Shown here: piece after piece, positions 26,626 through 37,080 of the stretch
Layout: each line of letters starts with the position of its first letter
How positions within the stretch are numbered: position 1 is the first letter of the stretch
Assembly (NCBI GenBank): GCA_030446715.1
Contig: JAUJMU010000011.1
Span: 154,351 to 218,350, forward strand
Direction of reading: 5' to 3'
DNA from: Cytophagales bacterium
GTDB taxonomy: Bacteria; Bacteroidota; Bacteroidia; Cytophagales; 172606-1
DNA length: 64,000 nt
Notes under the pieces: generated by a model
The model's input: only the letters and a program-made list of their open reading frames with translations
Databases searched by the model: none
Told to the model about the DNA's origin: nothing
Translations under genes and position numbers: made by a program

Positions 26626-27597
26626 CTACTGCGACCATTCCGTGGGCTTCCGGTCCCAGCGGTGGTCCTTCAGCTTTTCCAGCAGGTCCTGTGGCAAGCC
26701 TCTGCCGTCGCTGGTGGCGATATTGGACTTTACGTGCTTTGCCTGCCGCATGCCCGGTATGGTGGTGTGCACCTGCGGATGGCTGAGGATAAACCGCAGC
26801 GCCATCTCGGGCATGTTCATATTGGACGGCACCAGCGGCTTGAGCCGGTCGGCGTGCTCCACGCTGGAATGGAGGTTCTCGGGTACGAAGTACGTGCTTC
26901 GCCAGTCGCCGGGCGGGAAGGTGGTGTCTTTGGTAAGGGTGCCGGTAAGGGTGCCTTCGTCGAAGGGTACGCGGGCAATCACGCCAATGTTCAGCTTTTC
27001 GCAGAGCGGAAACAACTCGTCATCGGGGTTCTGATCGAAAATGTTGTAGATTACCTGCACGGCGTCAACCAGGCCGGTTTTGAGCGTATCCAGCGCATTC
27101 CACGGCTCCCAGCGGTTGATGCTCACGCCCATGGCCCTTATTTTTCCTTCCTTCTTCAGTTCTTCCACGGACCTTTGCCAGCGTTCATCGTCCGCCCAGC
27201 TGTCTTCCCACACGTGAAACTGCTGTAGGTCAATGGTCTCCACGCCGAGGTTTTTGAGGCTTTTTTCGGTGTATTCGCGGATGTGGCCGGCCGGAAAGCA
27301 GTCGTCGAGGGTGAAGCCGCGCCGGGAGGGCCAGGTAAAGTTTTTGGGCGGAATTTTGGTAGCAACGTAGAACTGCCTGCCCGCGTGCTTGCGGAGCAGG
27401 CTGCCTAATATCTGCTCACTTTTGCCTTCCCCGTAGCCCCATGCAGTATCGAAGAAGTTACAGCCCAGTTCCACGGACAGGTCCAGTGATCTTTGGATTT
27501 CGTTGTCGTCGGAGCCCGTCCAGCCGGCAAGGCCCCACATGCCGTAGCCGATTTCGCTTACTTGCCAGCCAGTACGCCCAAAAGTTCGGTATTGCAT
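26626..27597 (-). CDS. Aldo/keto reductase
   Basis: The 323-residue TIM-barrel oxidoreductase starts MQYRTFGRTGWQVSEIGYGM. It has the catalytic tetrad of the family: Asp and Tyr in FFDTAWGYGEGKSE (about 49-62), Lys in VATKIPP (about 80) and His in LQQFHVWED (about 125). The C-terminal NADP-binding region is HTTIPGMRQAKHVKSNI. It should reduce aldehydes or ketones with NADPH; substrate is unknown. Confidence 0.92.
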   Translation of the reverse strand: MQYRTFGRTGWQVSEIGYGMWGLAGWTGSDDNEIQRSLDLSVELGCNFFDTAWGYGEGKSEQILGSLLRKHAGRQFYVATKIPPKNFTWPSRRGFTLDDCFPAGHIREYTEKSLKNLGVETIDLQQFHVWEDSWADDERWQRSVEELKKEGKIRAMGVSINRWEPWNALDTLKTGLVDAVQVIYNIFDQNPDDELFPLCEKLNIGVIARVPFDEGTLTGTLTKDTTFPPGDWRSTYFVPENLHSSVEHADRLKPLVPSNMNMPEMALRFILSHPQVHTTIPGMRQAKHVKSNIATSDGRGLPQDLLEKLKDHRWDRKPTEWSQ

Positions 27598-27727
27598 AAT
27601 CTACAATTGATAAGTGGTGAATTAGGTTATACGGCTAACTGGAGAAATCAGCAATGGAAAATGAGCCGGATGTCGATTTAAGGCGTTTGATAGCGATTAT
27701 TAAGAGGTACCCGACTCAGTAAGCCTG

Positions 27728-28765
27728 CTAAAAGGCCGGCTGATCTTCCGTCAGCACCACCACCTTGCCGGTTGTATGCCCGCTCAGGAAAGTATCCAGG
27801 GCTTTGGGCAAACCGGAGAACAGAAAAGTATGCCCGATATAGGGAGCCGGCAGGGCCAGAGCCATAATCTCGTCTACCAACTGTTGCATCAGGTCGGCCT
27901 TTTCGTAGAGCCAGATCAGGTTGAAAGCCATTACGGATTTATTCTGCGTGGGCATCCGCAGCGGGTCGAGCCGGGGCCGCCGCAAAAACTTCCAGATCAG
28001 CATGGGGTAGTTGGGGCTGGGGCCTTTCGGCGAAAAAGTGGCCGAGCCGTACGTCACCAGCCGGCCCTGCGGAGCCATCAATTCGTAGCTCCAGGTAAAG
28101 TATTTGCCGCCGGCCGCTTCCAGCACCAGATTCAGTTCGCGGCCGCGCAGGGCTGCCAGCACATCCTGCTTGAATAGCTTACTCCGCACCACCCAGTCGT
28201 CGTAACCCTCCTGCTGCAGCAGCGGCACTTTGGCAGCGCTGCCCACCACACCAATGGTATACGCGCCCATCTTTTTGGCAATCCGGTTGGCCTGCAGACC
28301 CACGCCACCCGCCGCACTGTGGATGAGCACCGCTTGCTCCGGCTGGAGATTGCCCAGCGGCACCAGCGCGTAATACGCCGTGAGTACCTGCACCAGAAAA
28401 GCGGCTCCTTCGGCAAAGGACCAACCCTCGGGCAGCGGAATCACGTACCGGGCGTCGAGGTTCAGGTGCGTGGCGTAGGCCCCGAAGCGGGTAACGCCCA
28501 TCACAAGGTCGCCCGGCTTCCAATCTTTTACCCCGCTGCCTGCGCTGATGATTTTCCCGGCAAATTCGAGTCCGGGCACAAACTCTCCTTTCGGCGTGGC
28601 GCTGTAGAGGCCCATCATAGCAAACAGGTCAGCGTAGTTGAGGCCGATGGCTTGAACGGCTACCGTCACTTCGTGCGGCTGGGGATTGGGGAGTTCTTCC
28701 TGCCGCAACACGATGTTCCGCAGAGAGCCGGCTTTGGGAATTACGTACGCTTGTCGGGTGGTCAT
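27728..28765 (-). CDS. Medium-chain dehydrogenase/reductase, quinone-oxidoreductase type
   Basis: From ATG 28765 (MTTRQAYVIPKAGSLRNIVL) the protein has 345 residues; an in-frame upstream extension has no support. It has the GroES-like N-terminal domain (IGLNYADLFAMMGLYSA, PGLEFAGKIISAGSGVKDW) and a Rossmann domain (AVLIHSAAGGVGLQANRIAKKMGA). The zinc-ligand Cys/His set is lacking, as in zeta-crystallin/VAT-1-like quinone reductases. It is probably an NADPH-dependent enone or quinone reductase in the cytosol. Confidence 0.9.
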   Translation of the reverse strand: MTTRQAYVIPKAGSLRNIVLRQEELPNPQPHEVTVAVQAIGLNYADLFAMMGLYSATPKGEFVPGLEFAGKIISAGSGVKDWKPGDLVMGVTRFGAYATHLNLDARYVIPLPEGWSFAEGAAFLVQVLTAYYALVPLGNLQPEQAVLIHSAAGGVGLQANRIAKKMGAYTIGVVGSAAKVPLLQQEGYDDWVVRSKLFKQDVLAALRGRELNLVLEAAGGKYFTWSYELMAPQGRLVTYGSATFSPKGPSPNYPMLIWKFLRRPRLDPLRMPTQNKSVMAFNLIWLYEKADLMQQLVDEIMALALPAPYIGHTFLFSGLPKALDTFLSGHTTGKVVVLTEDQPAF

Positions 28766-28949
28766 GGGATTTGAAGTAGTTCCTGACCGCAGTATACGGC
28801 AGAAATTGAAAAGAAAGCCTCCCGCCGTGGAGAACACCTCTGCGATAAGCACAAACTCGGTTTCAGTTACTCCTCTTTATTGGAGGAATTTAATAATGCG
28901 ATTTCTCATTGTGATCTTATTTATCGGATACCGAGCCACTACTCTCGTC

Positions 28950-29747
28950 TCACATCTGTGGAAAGATGGTTTCCTTCAGCAGAATAGCCACGCCCATCAC
29001 CAGCACGAACCAGCCGGAGGTGGTCTTTAGTTTCTGGCCGTCGATAAACTGCGTCAGGTAGCTGCCCATAAAGATGCCGCCAATGGCAATGGCGGACAGC
29101 AGCAGGATAAACTGAAAATCGATGGTCCGGCCGGCGTTGATGTCTCCCTCAAAACCGATCAGCGAATTGACCGCGATGATCAGCAGGGAAGTACCAATGA
29201 CTTTTTTCATGGGTACCTTAGCCAGCAGAACCAGCGCCGGAATGATCAGAAATCCGCCTCCGGCGCCTGCTGTGCCGGTAACCACACCTGCGGCGGTACC
29301 GTCGAGGGCAATCAGGGTAGCGTTGCAGGCTTGGTCTGCTGGTCGGGAGGGGTCAGTTTTCCGGCTGCGGATCATGGCCACCGAAGCCACCAGCATCAGC
29401 ACGGCAAAAAGCACCATCAGGGCCAGCTCTCTGGTGACCGTAAAGCCGTTGACTGTAAACAGATCCAACGGGATCAGCGGAATCAGCAGCCTCCGGGTCA
29501 GGTATACGGCAATAAAGGACGGAACGGCAAAGACAACTGCTTTTCTAAGGTCAACTCCCTGACCCAACATACTGCGCACCGCCCCCACCAGCGAAGTAAC
29601 CCCCACAATGAACAGGGAGTAAGCCGTGGCCTGAGTAGGCTCAATGTGGAACAGGTACACCAGTACGGGGACCGTAAGTATCGAACCTCCGCTGCCGGTT
29701 AACCCCAGGGAAATGCCGATGAGGGCCGAGGCCAGGTATCCGATCAT
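28950..29747 (-). CDS. TauE/SafE family permease next to YeeE genes
   Basis: ATG 29747 (MIGYLASALIGISLGLTGSG) gives 265 residues with about eight membrane segments and both Gly-rich repeats (SLGLTGSGGSILTVPVLVYL near the start; GTAGAGGGFLIIPALVLLAK near 165). Position beside two YeeE/YedE half-transporters on the same strand suggests a role in sulfite or thiosulfate-sulfur transport. It is shorter than, and diverged from, the copy at 1467-2294. Confidence 0.87.
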   Translation of the reverse strand: MIGYLASALIGISLGLTGSGGSILTVPVLVYLFHIEPTQATAYSLFIVGVTSLVGAVRSMLGQGVDLRKAVVFAVPSFIAVYLTRRLLIPLIPLDLFTVNGFTVTRELALMVLFAVLMLVASVAMIRSRKTDPSRPADQACNATLIALDGTAAGVVTGTAGAGGGFLIIPALVLLAKVPMKKVIGTSLLIIAVNSLIGFEGDINAGRTIDFQFILLLSAIAIGGIFMGSYLTQFIDGQKLKTTSGWFVLVMGVAILLKETIFPQM

Positions 29748-29833
29748 TTCTATAAGGTTCTGGGTGTGCCGGCGCAAAGATGGCAAAGCCGGATGGAACG
29801 GGCAGGATAATCACCCAGGTAACCAACAACTAC

Positions 29834-30358
29834 TCAATGCGGCAGCTTCTCCCGCAGGTACCCGTACACCCACGTACCGGCAACGGCACTCAGCAGCGTG
29901 ACGGTAATCACAGTGGCTCCCGTACCGATCTGGGCGAAAAGCGGCCCCGGACAAGCTCCCGTCATGGCCCAGCCGAAGCCGAATAACAGCCCGCCATATA
30001 CCTGGCCTTTGTGGAATTTTTTGGAAGGAAAGGTAATTTTCTCCCCGTGAACCGTCTTGATATTCCACTTTTTGATGATCCACACCGACAGTATCCCCAC
30101 CACAATGGCCGAACCCATTACACCGAACAAATGGAACGCCTGCAGCCGGAACATCTCCTGAATGCGGAACCAGGATACCAGTTCGGCCTTCACAAACACA
30201 ATTCCGAATACCGTACCCACCAGCAGGTACTTCAGGTTGTGCCACCACGGGTGGGAAATCCGGGATTCGCTGACAGAAATTGGGTCAAGGGAGCGGACTT
30301 CGAAGTCGGTGTTCGTTTCCGGGAGTGGTGGTTCTTTTAATTTAACACGGGTAGACAT
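29834..30358 (-). CDS. YeeE/YedE-type sulfur transporter subunit, second half
   Basis: ATG 30358 (MSTRVKLKEPPLPETNTDFE) starts a 174-residue protein with about four membrane segments. The motif GWAMTGACPGPLFAQIGTG is the conserved Cys-containing signature of YeeE/YedE (thiosulfate import). It is the partner of the 30391-30963 protein; together they make one full YeeE equivalent, a split arrangement common in Bacteroidota. The gap between them is 32 bp. Confidence 0.88.
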   Translation of the reverse strand: MSTRVKLKEPPLPETNTDFEVRSLDPISVSESRISHPWWHNLKYLLVGTVFGIVFVKAELVSWFRIQEMFRLQAFHLFGVMGSAIVVGILSVWIIKKWNIKTVHGEKITFPSKKFHKGQVYGGLLFGFGWAMTGACPGPLFAQIGTGATVITVTLLSAVAGTWVYGYLREKLPH

Positions 30359-30390
30359 GGCAATAGGAGGTGTATTGTTTCGGGATAGGG

Positions 30391-30963
30391 TTACAGGCTC
30401 AGAATCCACGGCAGCACAATGTTCGCCATTCCGAAGCCGCCGGCCATGAAGCAGCAGGTGGCCACCAGAGACGGCCATTGCAGGGTCGAAAGGCCAGTAA
30501 TCGCGTGGCCCGAAGTGCAGCCGCCGGCGTAGCGGGTACCGAAGCCTACCAGAAACCCGCCCACCACCATCAGCAGAAAGCCCTTGCCGGTGAAAAGCAT
30601 TTCCCAGTTGAAGAGTTCGGCGGGTACCAATGCCTCGTAACGGGTAATCCCGTAAGTCGCCAGTTCCGTTTGGAGGGCCGGATGCACCTGCACCGGTACA
30701 GGCGAAGCCAACAGGGTAGTCGCCAGAATACCGCCCGGCAGGATGCCGCCCACGAAGTACAGGTTCCATGCTTCCTTCTTCCAGTTATACCGGAAAAAAG
30801 GAATGTTGGCTGGGATGCATGCTGCGCAGATGTGGCGCAGCGAGGAGGAGATGCCGAAAGATTTGTTGCCGATGAGCAGCAAAGCCGGTACGGTAAGTCC
30901 GATCAGCGGTCCGGCCACGTACCACGGCCAGGGTTGTTTCAGAAGGTCAATCAGTTGTTGCAT
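30391..30963 (-). CDS. YeeE/YedE-type sulfur transporter subunit, first half
   Basis: ATG 30963 ([20 protein letters not shown]) gives 190 residues with about five membrane segments. The conserved Cys signature is [20 protein letters not shown] (about 145-165). [17 protein letters not shown] carries two more Cys typical of this subfamily. The pair imports thiosulfate or moves persulfide-type sulfur through conserved Cys residues. An in-frame upstream start (30999) would overlap intergenic sequence and was not used. Confidence 0.88.
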   Translation of the reverse strand: MQQLIDLLKQPWPWYVAGPLIGLTVPALLLIGNKSFGISSSLRHICAACIPANIPFFRYNWKKEAWNLYFVGGILPGGILATTLLASPVPVQVHPALQTELATYGITRYEALVPAELFNWEMLFTGKGFLLMVVGGFLVGFGTRYAGGCTSGHAITGLSTLQWPSLVATCCFMAGGFGMANIVLPWILSL

Positions 30964-31036
30964 GCAGTTTCTAGGTATTGCTCCGGAAAAGATAAGCATA
31001 AGATTTATCTATGGGCCATTGCCCTGAAGAAGAACA

Positions 31037-32953
<1,917 letters not shown>

Positions 32954-32981
32954 AGATATAAATGGTTAAACTATTGAATGG

Positions 32982-33356
32982 TTAGCCGGCTTGTGACGCC
33001 ACTGCCAGTTCTTTCACCTTTTCCATCAGTACCCGCGTGGAAAAAGGCTTGGTCAGGTACAGACTCGCCCCGGCCTCGTAGCCTTTCCGGATATCCGTTT
33101 CCCGTCCCCTGGCACTTAGAAAAATGACCTTTGCAAGGCTGGTTTCCGGCATGCTTTTCACGTAGCGGCACACGTCGTAGCCATCCACATCGGGCATCAT
33201 TACGTCCAGGAGGATGATGTGGGGTTTTTCGCGCCGGATGGTTTCCATGGCCTCCGTGCCGTTGCGGGCAATAAAGACCTCGTAGCCGTGTTTGCGTAAC
33301 AGAAACTCCAGTGACATCACTATGTTCGGTTCATCATCTACAATCAGTATTTTCAT
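32982..33356 (-). CDS. Single-domain response regulator
   Basis: 124 residues consisting of one receiver domain: acidic pair in ILIVDDEPNI, phospho-acceptor Asp in HIILLDVMMPDVDGYD (about 51), Thr/Ser switch in VIFLSARG and Lys in LTKPFS. No output domain follows, so it must act by protein contact or as a phosphorelay step. It is placed directly after the symporter-kinase gene (22-bp gap) and before acs. Confidence 0.95.
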   Translation of the reverse strand: MKILIVDDEPNIVMSLEFLLRKHGYEVFIARNGTEAMETIRREKPHIILLDVMMPDVDGYDVCRYVKSMPETSLAKVIFLSARGRETDIRKGYEAGASLYLTKPFSTRVLMEKVKELAVASQAG

Positions 33357-33378
33357 TGTCTGGTCTGATTAAAAGCCT

Positions 33379-36159
33379 TCAGGTTTCTACAGAGAGGAGA
33401 TTTCTCCCACCGGGGGAGTTTGGAGGACCCCTTTCTGCGAAAGGTGTATTGCCGGCAGGGTAATGTGAAAACTGGCCCCCCTGGTTGGGTGCGCTTTCTG
33501 CCCAGATGTTACCGCCGTGCATCTGTACAATCTTTTTGCTGATGGCCAGCCCCAGTCCGCTGCCCAGCGGCTTATCGCGCCGCTGCTGCTGGGCCTGATA
33601 AAATTTATCAAAAATCAGCGTCTGCTCCTCCGCTGCAATGCCCATGCCGTTGTCAGCTACGGTCAGCTGCACCACCTCGCCGTGGCAGACAGCCTGTACG
33701 GTAATATGCCCGTTGGCCGCGTCGCAGAACTTGATGGCGTTGGACAGCAGGTTGATCAGTACCTGAATCATCCGGTCGTGGTCAAGGGCAATTTCCGGGA
33801 TTCCGGGAAAAATCCGCACCTCAAGGGCAATGTTTCTTTCCTTGATCAATTGTTTTACCGCCGCTACGGCCTCGCTCAGCAGTAAATCTACTGCCTGTCG
33901 CCGGGTCTTGAGCTGGTATCGCCCCGACTCGTATTTTTCCAGGTCAAGCACCTGCGTGATCAGCCGCGTCATGCGTTCGGTTTCCTTGATGATGGTATCC
34001 AGAAAATGCTGCCGCTCGGTCTCGCTCAGGCCGGGGTTGTCGTACAGAATCTCCGACATTGCCCTGATGGAAGTAATCGGCGTGCGGATTTCGTGCGTGA
34101 CGGTATAGAGAAACTCGTCTTTCTGCGCGTCGGCTTCGCGGAGTTTGTGGTTGGCGCGTTGCAACTCACCGGTGGCCCGCTGCAGTTCCGCCGATTTCCG
34201 GCGCATTTCCTTGTTGAGCCGAATCCACTGCTGCGACTCCTTGAGGATATCCACCACTTCCTCGATGCGTATTTCTTCTTCTTTACTGACCGAAGCCACC
34301 ATAATCCGGGCGGAAGCTGCGCCGATCACCCCGGCAAGCAGCTTTTCGGCGTAGCTCACCAGCCGGGCATCGGCGCGTCCCTGGGTCCTGACTTCCACCG
34401 AAGCGTTGTTGAGGTAGAAGCTCTGCAGTGCCTGAGCCGTCCGTTTTTCGCCGAGAAACTGCACCAGCAGGGACCGGATATCGGGCATGTAAGCGGTACC
34501 GCGCCCGGTAATCGTATTTTCACCGGCTTTGGAGTACCGGAAAACGTCCACAAAAATTTCCGCCTGCCCCCGCTCCAGGTTGCTCTGCCCGCCGAACAGC
34601 GAAAAACCTACGTACAGCGACACGTTGAAAAACATACTCCAGAACAGGGCGTGCGGAATGTAATCAGAGGTTTCGAGCCCGAACAGTGCCACCGGCCGCA
34701 GCCACGGCAAGCCAAACAACCCTTCCTCCGTGAGCCTGGCCGGGAGCAGGCCCGCCCCTGCCGCCGACGGGATCACCAGCGTATACAGCCAGATGACGAA
34801 ACCGGCAAGAATGCCCGCCACGGCACCGTTGCGCGAGCCGCGTTTCCAGAATATACCGCCCAGTACCGCCGGGGCAAACTGCGCCACTGCCGCAAAAGCA
34901 ACCAGGCCGGTAGAGAGCAGCGAATAGTGTCTGGCCACACCCCTGAAATACGCGTAGGCCAGCAGCAGAATCACCACCATGCTTACCCGGCAGCTGTAAA
35001 TCAGTACGCCTACGAAATTATCGGCAAAGCGCCTTTTCAGCCAGGCGCTTTTGACCACCAGCGGCATCACCAGATTGGTGCTGGTTATGGTGCTCAGGGC
35101 GATAACGGTTACAATGATCATTCCCGTTGCGGCCGAAAATCCGCCGGTGTACACCAGCAGCGCCAGCAGGTGCTGCCCGAAGTGCATCGGCAGGGCCAGC
35201 ACGTAGGTGTCGGCATCTACCGGGCTGGTGCCGAATACAAGCTTGCCGCCAAAGGCAACCGGCAGCACAAACAGGTTGATCACCAGCAGGTACAGCGGAA
35301 ACAGCCAGATGGCCTTGCTAAGGTGCTTCTCGTTCAGATTCTCTACCACGGCTACCTGAAACTGCCGTGGCAGCAGCACCGCCATTGCCGACAGAAAGAT
35401 GGTGGCCGTCCAGTTGGCAAAGCCGAAAGGCTCCCTGACCACGAACAACTGCTCCAGCCGGGGTACGCGGGCCGCCTGCGAAAAGATGTCGCCAAATCCG
35501 TTGAAGATGCCGTAGGTGACAAACCCGCCCGCTGCCAGAAAAGCCACCAGTTTGACCAGCGACTCAAAGGCTACTGCCCCTACCATGCCTTCGTGCTGTT
35601 CGGTGGCCTCCACGCGGCGGGTTCCGAACAGGATCACAAAAAACGCCAGCCCCAGTGTGAGGTAAAAGGTGGTATCCCGCAGGATAAAGCCGGGATACAG
35701 ACCAGGCTCCGAACCCACCCGGGTCAGGGTATCAAGGCTGCTGGCAATGGCTTTGAGCTGCAGGGCCAGGTACGGAACGGCTTCGAGCAGGCAAAAAACC
35801 GTTACCATTACCCCCGGCAGGCTGCTTTTGCCGTAGCGCGACGAAACAAAGTCGGCAATGGACGTAATGCGCTGCACCTTGCAGATGCGGATAATTTTGC
35901 GCAGCACGATCCAGAATACCGGTGCCATCAGCGCCGGGCCAATGTACACGGCAAGGTATTCCATGCCGTTGGTGACTGCCCCGCCCACACTGCCGTAGTA
36001 CGTCCAGGCGGAGCAGTACACACTCAGCGACAGGGCATAAACATAAGGATTGTTGACCAGGCTGCGGGCGGTCCGGGCACGCCGTTCGGTCAGGTAGGCC
36101 ACCGCAAACAGCAGGGCCAGGTACCCGAACGACAACCCGATGACTACGCCGCTATTCAT
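33379..36159 (-). CDS. SSF symporter-sensor histidine kinase fusion (CbrA-like), frameshifted C-terminus
   Basis: 926 residues. Residues ~1-560 form a sodium/solute symporter-type membrane domain (about 13 segments, for example YCSAWTYYGSVGGAVTNGME and ITSIADFVSSRYGKS). A linker is followed by a histidine kinase: HEIRTPITSIRAMSEIL (phospho-His about 690), NLLSNAIKFCDAANG (N box about 805), GMGIAAEEQ and GSGLGLAISKKIVQMHGG. It likely senses a carboxylate by or during transport and signals to the next gene. After SAPNQGG (about 894) the frame leaves the family pattern; the -1/+1 neighbour reads GASFHITLPAIHL. Dropping one base in the six-C run at 33476-33481 repairs this and would end at 33387. 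Confidence 0.92.
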   Translation of the reverse strand: MNSGVVIGLSFGYLALLFAVAYLTERRARTARSLVNNPYVYALSLSVYCSAWTYYGSVGGAVTNGMEYLAVYIGPALMAPVFWIVLRKIIRICKVQRITSIADFVSSRYGKSSLPGVMVTVFCLLEAVPYLALQLKAIASSLDTLTRVGSEPGLYPGFILRDTTFYLTLGLAFFVILFGTRRVEATEQHEGMVGAVAFESLVKLVAFLAAGGFVTYGIFNGFGDIFSQAARVPRLEQLFVVREPFGFANWTATIFLSAMAVLLPRQFQVAVVENLNEKHLSKAIWLFPLYLLVINLFVLPVAFGGKLVFGTSPVDADTYVLALPMHFGQHLLALLVYTGGFSAATGMIIVTVIALSTITSTNLVMPLVVKSAWLKRRFADNFVGVLIYSCRVSMVVILLLAYAYFRGVARHYSLLSTGLVAFAAVAQFAPAVLGGIFWKRGSRNGAVAGILAGFVIWLYTLVIPSAAGAGLLPARLTEEGLFGLPWLRPVALFGLETSDYIPHALFWSMFFNVSLYVGFSLFGGQSNLERGQAEIFVDVFRYSKAGENTITGRGTAYMPDIRSLLVQFLGEKRTAQALQSFYLNNASVEVRTQGRADARLVSYAEKLLAGVIGAASARIMVASVSKEEEIRIEEVVDILKESQQWIRLNKEMRRKSAELQRATGELQRANHKLREADAQKDEFLYTVTHEIRTPITSIRAMSEILYDNPGLSETERQHFLDTIIKETERMTRLITQVLDLEKYESGRYQLKTRRQAVDLLLSEAVAAVKQLIKERNIALEVRIFPGIPEIALDHDRMIQVLINLLSNAIKFCDAANGHITVQAVCHGEVVQLTVADNGMGIAAEEQTLIFDKFYQAQQQRRDKPLGSGLGLAISKKIVQMHGGNIWAESAPNQGGQFSHYPAGNTPFAERGPPNSPGGRNLLSVET

Positions 36160-36373
36160 TTTCGTTTCCTGAAGCTTTGCGGTAATACCTTTCCATGAGC
36201 CACGCTGTCAGGGCAATCAGCACCACCCATACGCAGAATACATAAGCGTACAACGCCGGTATGCCGCCCACCAGCCGGGGGGTGTTCACGATGGAAAGCA
36301 CCGGGTAGATGAGCAGCATACCCGCCAGCAGGCTGATCACCAGCAACTGCTGGGCTTTGAGGCGTTGGTTCAT
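36152..36373 (-). CDS. Small two-segment membrane protein upstream of the symporter-kinase
   Basis: 73 residues with two membrane segments (LLVISLLAGMLLIYPVLSIV and ALYAYVFCVWVVLIALTAWL) and a charged tail (ERYYRKASGNENE). Its 3' end overlaps the symporter-kinase start by 8 bp, which implies translational coupling. Small membrane partners of this kind often precede SSF genes in Bacteroidota; it may be an accessory subunit. Confidence 0.85.
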   Translation of the reverse strand: MNQRLKAQQLLVISLLAGMLLIYPVLSIVNTPRLVGGIPALYAYVFCVWVVLIALTAWLMERYYRKASGNENE

Positions 36374-36387
36374 AAGGTCGTTACTTG

Positions 36388-36478
36388 GTTGTTCGTTGCT
36401 GGTTGTTCGTTGTTAGCCGGAGAATCTGGCAACTGTTAATGCGCGCTCCCGAACAACGAAAAACCAGCAACGAACAAC
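36388..36478. repeat. Inverted repeat of GTTGTTCGTTGCTGGTT words
   Basis: Arms 36388-36413 and 36453-36478 are complementary with one mismatch in 26, loop 39 nt. It belongs to the AACAACGAACAAC intergenic word family also seen near 1335 and 41600. Confidence 0.65.
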
Positions 36479-36483
36479 TATTT

Positions 36484-36924
36484 TTATTTCCCGCATAACT
36501 GCCTGAGGCCATTGAGCACGGGCACAAAATACTTCTTATCGGTTTCGCTGGTATTATTGGATTCATCCAGCGTACGCAGCACTTTTACTTTGCCGTTCTG
36601 CTCACGCAGCACCACAAATACATTGACGATGATGGCTTCACCGGCATAATTGGCCTCAAACACGTAAGGCCCGTTCACCAGCAGATTTTCATCAAGGCCG
36701 GTATATACCGGTACGTGATTGCCCTGCCCCCTGCCGATGGCTGCATCGGCCTCGGCAATCTGGTACCCGTTCTGCTGCAGCAACTGCGAAGCAGTTCTGA
36801 TAAATTCGTCCTTGCTGACGCCGCAGGGAACACTTATGGGGCGGGGCATCCGGGGCTTGAAGCTGTTGCAACCCTGACTGAGTATTGCCGCCAGCATGAT
36901 GATGATTACTACTACTGGTCTCAT
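36484..36924 (-). CDS. Probable lipoprotein of unknown function
   Basis: ATG 36924 gives 146 residues starting MRPVVVIIIMLAAILSQGC, an export signal with a lipobox-like SQGC. The mature part (KDEFIRTASQLLQQNGYQIA, PYVFEANYAGEAIIVNVFVV) looks like a small alpha/beta domain. No family was recognised. It sits between the porin and the symporter-kinase on the same strand; a tie to the uptake module is inference from position. Confidence 0.7.
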   Translation of the reverse strand: MRPVVVIIIMLAAILSQGCNSFKPRMPRPISVPCGVSKDEFIRTASQLLQQNGYQIAEADAAIGRGQGNHVPVYTGLDENLLVNGPYVFEANYAGEAIIVNVFVVLREQNGKVKVLRTLDESNNTSETDKKYFVPVLNGLRQLCGK

Positions 36925-37080
36925 GTTTTGGGGGGTAGTGGGCTCCGGTTCATACAATGGCTGGCGACGGCAGGGGCGCACATTCTTGAATAAATATAAT
37001 GCTTTGGCATAAGAATACAATATATTGCTGTCAGTCCTGCGGTGTTGTCAGTTAAGAAACTGAGTGTTGCGCCGTACGGG

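Noticed and set aside
34006..36198. A 730-codon open frame antisense to the symporter-kinase
   Set aside because: High-GC codon pattern of the real gene keeps the opposite strand open; the product is Arg/His/Gln-rich with no domain, and the minus-strand frame has clear SSF and kinase motifs.
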